This document shows, in pieces, positions 24,912-33,718 of a stretch of DNA of 64,000 nucleotides; positions within the stretch are counted from its first letter, which is position 1; every line of letters starts with the position of its first letter. The stretch is from NCBI GenBank assembly GCA_002505765.1, contig DAVZ01000040.1, forward strand, positions 7,780 to 71,779. The letters are read 5' to 3'. This DNA comes from Methanobacterium sp. UBA176 (lineage in GTDB: Archaea > Methanobacteriota > Methanobacteria > Methanobacteriales > Methanobacteriaceae). Position numbers and translations under genes: made by a program. The notes under the pieces were generated by a model. That model saw only the letters and a program-made list of their open reading frames with translations. It was not told the origin of the DNA and did no database searches.

Positions 24912-25367
24912 ATGAAACATAGAAATTATAGAAAAAAGACTATTTTAGATAGGAAAGGTTTAATTGAGAGAATGCTTGAAGACACTTCAAGAACAATCGA
25001 CACAATTAGACAGGATCTGGAAAAATCAGTTGTAGACTACACCTTTGTTCCAGGTAAAGACATAATTGAAACTGACGAGGACATCGTCGTCCACATTGAT
25101 CTGCCTGGAATTAAAAAAGAAGACATAGACTTAAGAGTTACAGAAAACAAGTTAAAAGTTAAAGCAGACTTTGACTTTGAGATGGAAGTACAGAAAGGAA
25201 GCTATATCACTCTCCACGACAGAAAAAAAGGTGTTTTAAGGAGAACTGTACGGTTCCCTAAAAAGGTAATGGCAGAAGAAGCAGAAGCTACCTTTGAAAA
25301 TGGTGTTTTAACCGTTGAAGTTCCTAAACAGGAAAAAGAAGAAAGCTTCAGTATTAAAATCAAATAA
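24912..25367 (+). CDS. Small heat shock protein (Hsp20)
   Basis: This 151-residue protein has an alpha-crystallin domain: DIVVHIDLPGIKKEDIDLRV, LKVKADF, RTVRFPKKV and the end ENGVLTVEVPKQEKE. The C-terminal IKIK matches the I-x-I motif used for oligomer assembly. It binds unfolding proteins as an ATP-independent chaperone. A TATA-like stretch (TATATATATTTTA, near 24858-24870) lies about 45 nt upstream. It is a single-gene unit. Confidence 0.95.
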   Translation: MKHRNYRKKTILDRKGLIERMLEDTSRTIDTIRQDLEKSVVDYTFVPGKDIIETDEDIVVHIDLPGIKKEDIDLRVTENKLKVKADFDFEMEVQKGSYITLHDRKKGVLRRTVRFPKKVMAEEAEATFENGVLTVEVPKQEKEESFSIKIK

Positions 25368-25494
25368 TTCCCTTTTTTAAACAGAACATCCCCCTGAGGA
25401 TGTATTAATTAATTTTTTAATTTAAAGATAACTTTTTTTAGATTTTTCATACACAGCAAAATTGAAAATATAAAAATCCAGCATTCCTATCTCC

Positions 25495-25637
25495 CAAAAA
25501 TTCATGATTTGGGGATTTTGAAAACCTATGGCTTTTGGAGCCGTCAAAAATCTTAGAAAATCTTCGATTTTTTATATAGAAAAATGCGTAGCATTTTTCT
25601 CTAACTTCGTTTTCGGGCTGCAAAAACTACGTTTTTG
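25495..25637. repeat. Hairpin island C
   Basis: The hairpins include arm AAAATC/ttc (about 25557-25571), arm AGAAAAATGC/gta (25578-25600, ten perfect pairs) and arm CAAAAAC/tac (25621-25637), plus looser ones around 25495-25545. The last overlaps the end of the histidine kinase gene, and its loop contains the stop codon. No gene is seen between the Hsp20 stop and 25626. Confidence 0.8.
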
Positions 25638-27207
25638 GCAGAGTAAAGTAAAATGTCGAACCATTTCCAAATTCGGATTCAATCCATATTTCTCCGCCAT
25701 GGCATTCAATGATCCTTTTAGAGATTGCTAATCCAATTCCAGTTCCTTCATATTTATCAATTGTATGTAGTCTTTTGAATACTTTGAATATCTGGTTAAA
25801 ATATTCCGATTCTATACCTATTCCATTATCAGCAATCGAAAAAACATATTCATCTCTTTCTTTGTCTTTACAAGCCGAAATATGAATTTTTGGCTGCTCA
25901 TCTACCTTCCTGAATTTGATAGCATTACTAATGATATTTTGGAAGAGTTGAATAAGTTGTTTTTTATCTGCAATTAATATTGGAAGCTCATCATAAGTAA
26001 TTTCAGCCTCATTCTCTTCAATTATAACGTGAAGATCAGATAGTACAATTTCAAGAAGTTCTTCAATATTTATTGATTCTAATTCTTCACCCCTGGTTCC
26101 TACACGTGAATAATAAAGTAAACCCTGAATCATATCTTTCATACGCACCGCTGCATCCACTATGAAGTCAATGTAGTCATCAACATCAGAATCAATTTGA
26201 CCCTTATATCTTCTTTCAATAAGCTGTGCAAAACTTGCTATGGTTCTAAGTGGCTCTTGTAAGTCATGAGAAGTGATATAAGCAAATTGTTGTAACTCTT
26301 CATTAGAACGTTTTAATTCCTCTACAACTCTTTTTAATTCTCCTTCTGCTTTTTTACGTTCAGTAATATCACGAGCAGCGGCAAAAACACCCGAAACTCT
26401 CCCTGATTCATCATAATAAACTGAAGAATGGTATAAAACAGGGGTTACCTGTCCATCTTTATGTTTAATCTCAAGTGCATAATCACGGACCTCCCCTTCA
26501 AGGAATACCTGCCGATATCCGGATTGAGCCTTTTTAGAATCTGTAAAGTAATCTGGAAAACATGTACCAATCAACTCATCACGAGAACAGCCTGTAACAG
26601 ACTCTGTAGCACAATTTACATCAGTAATCTTACCATCAGGACCAATGGTGACAAAGGGATCTAAACTTGCCTCAATGAGACTACGGTTATATTTACTTGC
26701 AAATTCAAGTTCTCTATTTGCTGCCTGGAGCTCCTCAGTTGTAGCCTGCAATTCTTCATTTGAAACTTCTAACTCTTCTGCAAACTGTTGTACTTCTTCT
26801 AGTAACTTTTGCTTCTCTACTTCAGTGCGCTTACGCTCAATTGAATATCGTATTGAACGTTCTAATAGTCTGCTGTCTACATCTCTTTTGACTAAATAAT
26901 CCTGAGCGCCCTTTTTCACAGCGTTAATTCCAACTTTTTCATCATTTAAACCAGTTAAAATTATGATAGGCGTTTCAAAACTCTTACTATGGACATTAAG
27001 GAAAGTATTGATACCATCACTATCTGGCAATCCAAGATCTAGCAATATTACATTAAATTGCTGACTTTTAAGAAGATTCAACCCTTCGTATAGAGTTTCG
27101 ACATTTTTTAGTTTGTATGAATCAGTTGACTTTTCAAGCATTTTCTTAATTAGGCCAGCATCTCCAGGGTTATCCTCAAAAAGCAATAATGTAATAGTTT
27201 TATCCAT
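25627..27207 (-). CDS. REC-PAS hybrid histidine kinase
   Basis: This 526-residue protein has an N-terminal receiver domain (LLLFEDNPGDAGLI, phosphorylatable Asp in VILLDLGLPDSDG), a coiled coil (about 130-170), a PAS domain (SLDPFVTIGPDGKITDVNCA), HisKA with ITSHDLQEPLRTI and an ATPase domain (NIISNAIKFRK, DNGIGIESEYFNQIF, GTGIGLAISKRII). No membrane segment is seen, so it is cytosolic. It lies 15 nt after a response regulator and probably signals with it. The stop codon falls in the loop of a hairpin. Confidence 0.93.
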   Translation of the reverse strand: MDKTITLLLFEDNPGDAGLIKKMLEKSTDSYKLKNVETLYEGLNLLKSQQFNVILLDLGLPDSDGINTFLNVHSKSFETPIIILTGLNDEKVGINAVKKGAQDYLVKRDVDSRLLERSIRYSIERKRTEVEKQKLLEEVQQFAEELEVSNEELQATTEELQAANRELEFASKYNRSLIEASLDPFVTIGPDGKITDVNCATESVTGCSRDELIGTCFPDYFTDSKKAQSGYRQVFLEGEVRDYALEIKHKDGQVTPVLYHSSVYYDESGRVSGVFAAARDITERKKAEGELKRVVEELKRSNEELQQFAYITSHDLQEPLRTIASFAQLIERRYKGQIDSDVDDYIDFIVDAAVRMKDMIQGLLYYSRVGTRGEELESINIEELLEIVLSDLHVIIEENEAEITYDELPILIADKKQLIQLFQNIISNAIKFRKVDEQPKIHISACKDKERDEYVFSIADNGIGIESEYFNQIFKVFKRLHTIDKYEGTGIGLAISKRIIECHGGEIWIESEFGNGSTFYFTLPKT

Positions 27208-27221
27208 GAAATCACCTTAGA

Positions 27222-27674
27222 CTATGAATGATTTTGTGACGGTAACTTTGCAGCTTGAAGCCAGAATTTTTCTACTGCTTTAACCACCCATTTGAAATTT
27301 TTAAAGTCAACCGGTTTGTTAAGGTAACAGTTTGCATGAAGATCATAAGCTCTGTTTATATCTGCTTCAGATTTGGAAGTGGTCAAAATCACAACCGGTA
27401 TCCGTTTAAGGTCATCATCCTCTTTTATTTCTTTAAGAACTTCACGTCCATCTTTTTTTGGTAGATTTAAATCTAAAAGTATTATATTTGGGCGTGGAAC
27501 ATTAGAAAATCGCCCTTCTTTATGCAAAAAGGACATTGCCTCTTCTCCGTCCTCTGCAACATGTATATTGTTTCTATCTTTTGCTTTCATAATACGTTTA
27601 ATCAGACCAACATCACCTTCATTATCTTCTACCAAGAGAATTTCTATAACTTTATTATTTATCTTCCTTTCCAT
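27222..27674 (-). CDS. Rcp1-like response regulator
   Basis: This 150-residue single-domain response regulator has the acidic pair in EILLVEDNEGD, the phospho-acceptor Asp near residue 68 (IILLDLNLPKKDG) and Lys in ILTTSKSE. It lacks an output domain, like Rcp1 proteins that relay phosphate from phytochrome-type kinases. The start follows AGGAGG. Its upstream DNA contains the broken end of another histidine kinase gene, so it may have been joined to a new partner by recombination. Confidence 0.93.
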   Translation of the reverse strand: MERKINNKVIEILLVEDNEGDVGLIKRIMKAKDRNNIHVAEDGEEAMSFLHKEGRFSNVPRPNIILLDLNLPKKDGREVLKEIKEDDDLKRIPVVILTTSKSEADINRAYDLHANCYLNKPVDFKNFKWVVKAVEKFWLQAAKLPSQNHS

Positions 27675-27675
27675 T

Positions 27676-27728
27676 CATTGGCCTCCTGATTGGTAAAGTG
27701 AATAAAATGTTGAACCACCATCTGAACC
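27676..27728 (-). pseudogene. Histidine kinase C-terminal remnant
   Basis: The minus strand encodes GSDGGSTFY and then, after a one-base slip, FTLPIRRPMNG, matching the GNGSTFYFTLP ending of both neighbouring kinases. Nothing else of the gene is left. The response regulator's ribosome site lies in this relict. Confidence 0.6.
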
Positions 27729-27733
27729 TTTTT

Positions 27734-27770
27734 AAAAAAAGGTTGATCAAAAACTGGATGATCAACCTTT
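27734..27770 (-). terminator. Intrinsic-type terminator after the large kinase
   Basis: The minus strand has AAAGGTTGATC, an 11-nt loop, GATCAACCTTT and then a run of seven T. The left arm covers the stop codon of the large kinase. A competing inverted repeat (AACCTTTTTT with AAAAAAGGTT, 27725-27745) shares bases, so two structures are mutually exclusive, as in an attenuator. Archaeal termination usually needs only the T run. Confidence 0.6.
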
Positions 27771-30700
27771 CCGATTGATCGGTAAAGTGAAATAAAATGT
27801 CGAACCATTACCAGGTTTAGATTTTACCCATATACGTCCTTCGTGTCTTTCTATAATTTTTTTACAAATTGAAAGCCCTATTCCTGTCCCCGGATATTCT
27901 CTCCGCTTATGCAACCTTTTGAAAACTTCAAAGATTCTATCTGAATGTTTAGGATCAATTCCAATTCCATTATCAGTGACTGAAAATATCCATTGATCAT
28001 CTTCTTTCCTTGATGAAATATGAATTTTTGGTGTCTTTTCACTTCTAAATTTTATTGCATTACTGATAAGGTTTTGAAATACCTGAGTTAGTTGAGTGGA
28101 ATCTGCCATTACTTCAGGAAGCTTGTCATGAGTTATAATTGCTTCGTTTTCTTTAATAGATGTTTCCAAATTGGGTAACACCTGTTTGTAAACCAATTCA
28201 CAATCAATGGGTTCGAATTCTCTGGCCTGTGTGGTAACTCTTGAAAATTCTAAAAGGTCATCTATCAGGTGCTGCATACGAATGGATCCATCTACAGCAA
28301 AGTTTATATATTCATCTGCTTCTCCGTCCAATTTACCCTTATAATCCATTTGTAAAAGCTGTAAATAGCTTGCTACCATTCTTAAAGGTTCCTGCAGGTC
28401 ATGGGATGATACGTAAGCAAATTGTTCAAGCTCTGCATTTGAACGATTTAGTTCATCTAATTTTAATTTTAACATTTTGTTGGCTGCCGATAGTTCCACG
28501 GTTCGCTCCTGCACAAGTTGCTCCATTTCATTTATCAGCCGCGCATTCTCCAAGGAAATCGCTGCCTGTGATATCAATAATTCTATCATATCTGTTTTTT
28601 CTGATGTAAATACCGAATCTGACAGATAATTTTCAAGATATAATACTCCAATCATCTTTGATTGATTTATTACAGGCATACAAAGGACGGAACGTAGTTC
28701 CATATCCTGTACTTCCTGATTATCTTTAAATATACCTTCCTGTGCGGCATTGTCTAAAATCAATCGCTTTCCAGTTCTGTGTACATAGCGAACAATCGCT
28801 TTGCAGATATCATCGGCATCTTCAAGTCTTTTATTGAACGTTTTAACTGCTTCTTTGTCAGTGGCATGACTTTCGGCACGGATAAACAAGTTACCATTCT
28901 CTTCTGTAAGTAAATATCCATGCTGCGCCCCTGAACTCTCAATAACCACGTTCATAATCTTTTTTAGCAGCGCTTCCTGCTCTATCTCTGCAGAAATGGC
29001 CAGAGATGATTTCATAAGATATTCAACATCAAGATCAGGAAGGATAGGTGAAAGTAATTCTGCCTCAAGATAGGCGTAGGAAGTCTCTTCATCAAAATAC
29101 TCAGGATATCTCTCGATAAGATCGATTTCTTTTCGTTCTGCATGACATATTTTGTACAAACGTGTTGCTTCGGCAAAATACACTCCTACAGTAGATTGAC
29201 CAGCCCTTAATAGAAGTTCACCGAGACATTCATTGAGATGCCCTTCCAGAAATATATAATTATTTTTATGTGCAGCATCTATAGCATCAAGGTAAAAACT
29301 CCTTGCTTCCTTAAATTCACCGGTGACTCTTTCCAGTTCTGCATAAAGAAAAGTAAGATATGGTTTCAATAAAGGCCCTAGTTCAGCCCACGTTTCAATC
29401 TTCTTAACAAGAGGCTGAATCTCCTTCAATAATTCCTGTTCATCTTCAAAGCTTATCCCCTTTTCATACAGTTTAAGAGAGTTTAACACCCTAAATACAT
29501 GCCACTGTCTTTTCAGCACATTATCGGTAAGACCTGACATGTACCTCTGGACGTCGCCAAGATACTTTTCAGCCTCTTCATAATCTCCCAAATAATAGTG
29601 TGTTAAACCCATGTGGACATAAAAACTTCCTGCAGAGGCAATGTGGTTATCCTGCTCCCATTTTCTCAGCTTTTCTTTCATGGGCACTGGCGAATACTCC
29701 TTTTTCATTGGCTCGATCCAGCCCGCTTGCATAGCCTCAGCAAGGCCTACAGAGAAGGACAGATGATATCTATTCGAAAATTGAAGACATTCATTGGCAT
29801 AATCCTCTATAACTGATAGGTCTGCTCCCTGAACTTGCAGGTTCCACATCAGCGGACCATAGGAAAGACCAGCATTATACAGGTCACCACAGTTCTTCCC
29901 GGACTGAATCGATTTAAGACAGTAGTCCACTATATCCTTAGGGTGATTTCTCGAATGCATGTTACACCATACGATCCCATTCATACCTCGGGTAGCACCG
30001 AATGTGTTGGAATATCTTGCCGATAGATCCCTTGCAAGGTCTTCATATTTGAACGCTAGCTCAAATTCTTCCTGTTCTCCAAGTTGAAGCCCCATAATGC
30101 TAAAAGAATAAATTACGGATTCATCCATGCCCCCAGATAGACAATGCTGGGTCGACTGTGCAGCCGAGAGGTAAAGCTGAGGCACAAGGCCAGACATATA
30201 CAGGTCGGGAATTAATTCACTGTAAAATGCAAGCTCGATCTTGCTTTTCCTGTCTGTGGTGAATGGCATATTCAAAATGGTTTTCCATACATCGATATCC
30301 TTTGAAGCGATTTCATTCATCAGATCTTGCCGTCTTTTGTCTGCTTCATCTGGATTGTCTGGAATGGTTTTGTCAAAATATGCAAGACCTTGGTTGGCAG
30401 TTTCGATAGCCTTGATAAAATTGCCTATAGAGGACAGTGAAGTTGTCTGTTCAGCCAGACATTCTGCCTTGTCCAGATCAGTTTTGGCATGATCAAGAAG
30501 ATAGTTAAGTAATCCTTCAGAATTCTCATAATTTCCACACATAAGTTCTGTTTTTGCTGCTTTCTGATATATCCTGAAAGTAAGATTATAATGATCGTCT
30601 TCCCAACAATTATCAGGCAACAATTCTCTACTTTGATTAAAATACTCATTTGCCGCTTCTGTAGCAAGGGAGTCTAATGCCTTATTTCCGGCATGATAAT

Positions 30701-32960
30701 TAATTTCAGAGAGGATATATGCTGTATTTAAGTCCAATTCATTTTCTCTACCAAGGTTAAGATGAGAAACAATAGTGAACAGGTTTTCCAATTTTTCTAA
30801 GCCTACAAAACTTTCAGTTTTGTGGCCGGAAAAATCTTCCGATTTTTCCAAGTCTATATTTTCCGGTACATTGGAAAGTAGATGGTTTCCCACCTGCCAG
30901 TGAATCTCTCGCCGCCTTTTGGGAGGTATAGCAGATAAAGTTGCTTCTTGAACCTTGTCGTGAATGAACTGCAATTTATTCTTGTTTTCTATCAATAATC
31001 CTTGCCTTAGAGCCGGTTTCAACATCGTGAAAGTTTTCAGTAATGATATTTCCATGATTGACGATAATTCATGAGGAGAAAAATTATTTCCCATGCATGC
31101 GCAGTATTCAAGGATGTTAATCAGATCAGGTGGAAGCTTTTTAATTTTTGAACTGAAAAGAGAAACAACCGTGGCTGGCATGCGGGATTCATGGATTTTG
31201 TCCATGTCCCATTGCCATTGTCCATATTCATCAAGAAAAATTAAATCTTCATTATGGAGATACGAAAGACTTTCGCTGACAAAGAGTGGATTTCCTTCAC
31301 TTAGTGCGTCTATGAAATCAGATAAAGACTTTGTTTGCTCAAGGGAAGAGTCAAGAATGTATGACACCATTTCGTGACAATGTTCTGATTTCAAAGGTCC
31401 CAGTCTGATTTCTTTGAGTGGTTGGCCCTGCTCATTGACTTTTCGGATGAGTTTTGATAAAGGGTGGCTAGGGTCGACTTCGTTGTGACGGTATGCTCCC
31501 AGTAAAAAGAGATAAGGATGTTCCTTGTAATTGGTGAATATGTTTGCCAGAAAATCAAATGATGCTGCATCACACCACTGGAGGTCATCTATAAATAGGG
31601 TCAGAGGGTTCTCCTTACTGGCCAAACAGGTAAGGAAATTGTCAAAAAGGTCGTGAAACCTGTTAAGTGATTCAACAGGAGGAAGTTGGGGAACTTCAGG
31701 CTGTGGCCCAATAAGAATTTCCAGTTCAGGAATTACATCAATCAGGACTTTTCCATTTTTTCCAACAGCTTTCAGTATTTTCTTTTTCCAGTCTGCAAGC
31801 CTTTCATCACTTTCGGTTAAAAAAGTTCGCATTAAATTTCTGAGGGCTTGAATAAGGGAACTATATGGAATATTTTTTTGATAAACATCGAATTTTCCAG
31901 ATGTGAAATAACCTCTGTGTTTCACAATCGGCTTTTGTAACTCCTGTATCAAACGTGTTTTTCCAATTCCAGACAGTCCAGATATTAAAAGCGAGTGAAA
32001 TTCTCCCTCGGCAACATTTTCGTACTCATCAAGAATAATTTCAGCTTCCTTATCACGTCCGACCATTTTAGAGATAAATGTAACCCTGTGAATATGAAGA
32101 GACTTTTCTAATTGGAATTCACGTATCGTACCTGTGGTTAAATATTCATTCTGACAGTGTATTAGATCAGCTAGAAGCCCGTTACTACTTTGATAGCGTT
32201 TTTCAGGCTCTTTGTGCATTAATTTAGCAACAATTTTACTTAAAGTGATGGGAACATCAGGATTTAATTCATGAATCTTAGGTGCTTCTTCAGCAAGGTG
32301 TGAGTGTATCAATTCAAGAGGATCATTGGATGAAAAAGGGAGATGACCTGTTAACATCTCATAGAATACGATCCCTAAAGAATATAAATCTGAAGAAAAA
32401 CCCACTCTGTGACTAATACGTCCTGTCTGTTCTGGAGAGGTATAGGCAAGAGTTCCTCTGACAAAAGAACCCTCATAAATAAAATGACTGACATCTCTTA
32501 CATCAATAGCGCTTATGAAATCTATGAGTCGGATGGCAAGTTCGTTGTCCACGAGTATGTTGTGGGGTTTAATGCCACCATGGATAATTCCCGCTTCATG
32601 AACCTTTTCCAGTGCAGAAACAAGCCCAATGGCTATGGTGAAAAAATCATTCAAAGAAATACTGGAACATTCTTCCATTAAATTATTGAGGGTGATCCCG
32701 TCGAAGTATTCCTGGGTTATAAAGCAGATTCCATCCTTGCTGCTAAATGAAAGAGGTGTAATCACCAGAGGATCATTTAAAACCTTGAGATGTTCAATTT
32801 TCTGCATGATCTGGGATTTTTTATAATCTGACAAAAAACTGGCCTTTAGAGTCTTAAGCACAAGTAGTTGATGGGGATTTCTATTGTGATATACTTTATA
32901 AATGGTTGCTTGAGGACTTTTACCGATTTTTTCAACAATTTCATAATTTGGGATTATCAC
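27762..32960 (-). CDS. Giant kinase: Ser/Thr pseudokinase-AAA-GAF-histidine kinase
   Basis: This 1732-residue protein has, in order: a protein-kinase-like domain (1-275), an AAA-type ATPase (GLSGIGKT; FIDDLQWCD), a TPR-rich middle (about 690-1250), a GAF domain (about 1300-1450), HisKA (SSHDLQEPLRMV) and an ATPase domain (NLISNAIKFR, DNGIGIDPK, GTGIGLSICKK). The HRD loop reads HGGIKPHN and DFG reads DFIS, so the N-terminal kinase is predicted inactive. The start is GTG behind GGAGGTTGA. This architecture is common in bacteria, so horizontal gain is likely. A hairpin pair interrupts it in frame at 30789-30852. Confidence 0.92.
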   Translation of the reverse strand: MIIPNYEIVEKIGKSPQATIYKVYHNRNPHQLLVLKTLKASFLSDYKKSQIMQKIEHLKVLNDPLVITPLSFSSKDGICFITQEYFDGITLNNLMEECSSISLNDFFTIAIGLVSALEKVHEAGIIHGGIKPHNILVDNELAIRLIDFISAIDVRDVSHFIYEGSFVRGTLAYTSPEQTGRISHRVGFSSDLYSLGIVFYEMLTGHLPFSSNDPLELIHSHLAEEAPKIHELNPDVPITLSKIVAKLMHKEPEKRYQSSNGLLADLIHCQNEYLTTGTIREFQLEKSLHIHRVTFISKMVGRDKEAEIILDEYENVAEGEFHSLLISGLSGIGKTRLIQELQKPIVKHRGYFTSGKFDVYQKNIPYSSLIQALRNLMRTFLTESDERLADWKKKILKAVGKNGKVLIDVIPELEILIGPQPEVPQLPPVESLNRFHDLFDNFLTCLASKENPLTLFIDDLQWCDAASFDFLANIFTNYKEHPYLFLLGAYRHNEVDPSHPLSKLIRKVNEQGQPLKEIRLGPLKSEHCHEMVSYILDSSLEQTKSLSDFIDALSEGNPLFVSESLSYLHNEDLIFLDEYGQWQWDMDKIHESRMPATVVSLFSSKIKKLPPDLINILEYCACMGNNFSPHELSSIMEISLLKTFTMLKPALRQGLLIENKNKLQFIHDKVQEATLSAIPPKRRREIHWQVGNHLLSNVPENIDLEKSEDFSGHKTESFVGLEKLENLFTIVSHLNLGRENELDLNTAYILSEINYHAGNKALDSLATEAANEYFNQSRELLPDNCWEDDHYNLTFRIYQKAAKTELMCGNYENSEGLLNYLLDHAKTDLDKAECLAEQTTSLSSIGNFIKAIETANQGLAYFDKTIPDNPDEADKRRQDLMNEIASKDIDVWKTILNMPFTTDRKSKIELAFYSELIPDLYMSGLVPQLYLSAAQSTQHCLSGGMDESVIYSFSIMGLQLGEQEEFELAFKYEDLARDLSARYSNTFGATRGMNGIVWCNMHSRNHPKDIVDYCLKSIQSGKNCGDLYNAGLSYGPLMWNLQVQGADLSVIEDYANECLQFSNRYHLSFSVGLAEAMQAGWIEPMKKEYSPVPMKEKLRKWEQDNHIASAGSFYVHMGLTHYYLGDYEEAEKYLGDVQRYMSGLTDNVLKRQWHVFRVLNSLKLYEKGISFEDEQELLKEIQPLVKKIETWAELGPLLKPYLTFLYAELERVTGEFKEARSFYLDAIDAAHKNNYIFLEGHLNECLGELLLRAGQSTVGVYFAEATRLYKICHAERKEIDLIERYPEYFDEETSYAYLEAELLSPILPDLDVEYLMKSSLAISAEIEQEALLKKIMNVVIESSGAQHGYLLTEENGNLFIRAESHATDKEAVKTFNKRLEDADDICKAIVRYVHRTGKRLILDNAAQEGIFKDNQEVQDMELRSVLCMPVINQSKMIGVLYLENYLSDSVFTSEKTDMIELLISQAAISLENARLINEMEQLVQERTVELSAANKMLKLKLDELNRSNAELEQFAYVSSHDLQEPLRMVASYLQLLQMDYKGKLDGEADEYINFAVDGSIRMQHLIDDLLEFSRVTTQAREFEPIDCELVYKQVLPNLETSIKENEAIITHDKLPEVMADSTQLTQVFQNLISNAIKFRSEKTPKIHISSRKEDDQWIFSVTDNGIGIDPKHSDRIFEVFKRLHKRREYPGTGIGLSICKKIIERHEGRIWVKSKPGNGSTFYFTLPINRKG
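30789..30852. repeat. In-frame hairpin pair inside the giant kinase
   Basis: Arms ACAAAACT/ttc (30805-30823) and GGAAAAATC/ttcc (30828-30849) are perfect. CAATTTTTCTAAG (30789-30801) and CGATTTTTCCAAG (30840-30852) form a near-direct repeat 51 nt apart. The frame stays open (residues near 705-722, DLEKSEDFSGHK). It resembles the cas5 insertion in length and design. Confidence 0.6.
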
Positions 32961-32966
32961 TTGGGT

Positions 32967-33506
32967 TCAACCTCCTAAAGATGCATTGCAAGTAACAGGT
33001 GCAAATGGTGGCAATTCTGTATTTGCTGATTTCGCATTTTCTTCATAGCAACGATTAGTCTTTGTCCTCAAGTGACATCTACGTGTCACATTACTTCTAA
33101 TTTCTATCAAATTGCTAAACAGTTTCATGTTTATGTCCTGTTTCTCGCTAAATTTCCTCTTCATTGCTTTTAGACTCAGTAATACCGGAGAGAGATTTTC
33201 GCGTTCAACATTATTATTTTTGTCTTTAACTGGTTGTAAACTCCAATTAGAGAAACTGGTTCTTAAAATTAGATTTTTGAAAGGTTCAGTGTAAAAATAA
33301 GACTTAAATGTTCCTAGAACTATTTTAAATATTTCCTTCATCTCCAGGATATGGAAATGCGTACCTGTAAAATAATCAGTAGTTTTGTTATTTAAAATAA
33401 AATTAAAACTAGCATCCGCATGCGTTATCATAAAATACGCATTACAAAGTGTTCTTTGAGGTATTGTGGCTTTCTCTGAAATTTCATTTTGAAATGATTG
33501 TTTCAT
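32967..33506 (-). CDS. Hypothetical protein upstream of the giant kinase
   Basis: The 179-codon frame starts at an ATG behind GAGGTTG, about 20 nt after a TTTATAAA box, and its stop codon lies within the kinase's GGAGGTTGA site. This suggests an operon. The product is basic, with scattered cysteines (NAYFMITHADASFNFIL, then SNVTRRCHLRTKTNRC), and I recognise no family. Its codon pattern is less typical of the neighbourhood, so it may also be a long leader with a chance frame. Confidence 0.4.
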   Translation of the reverse strand: MKQSFQNEISEKATIPQRTLCNAYFMITHADASFNFILNNKTTDYFTGTHFHILEMKEIFKIVLGTFKSYFYTEPFKNLILRTSFSNWSLQPVKDKNNNVERENLSPVLLSLKAMKRKFSEKQDINMKLFSNLIEIRSNVTRRCHLRTKTNRCYEENAKSANTELPPFAPVTCNASLGG

Positions 33507-33718
33507 TGCACAACCTCTATGTTTATAAATTGAAGAAAATGTTTAAAAAAGCTTTTTTTTATTATAATTATATTTTTTTACTATTTATCTCTTTTTATTT
33601 TATTCTTAATTCAAATATAATGTGTGAATCTATGCGAATAATAATAAAAGTAATATTTCAAGGGAATAGAGAATAAATACTCAGTAACTATCATAACATT
33701 TCATTTATGAAACTCAAT

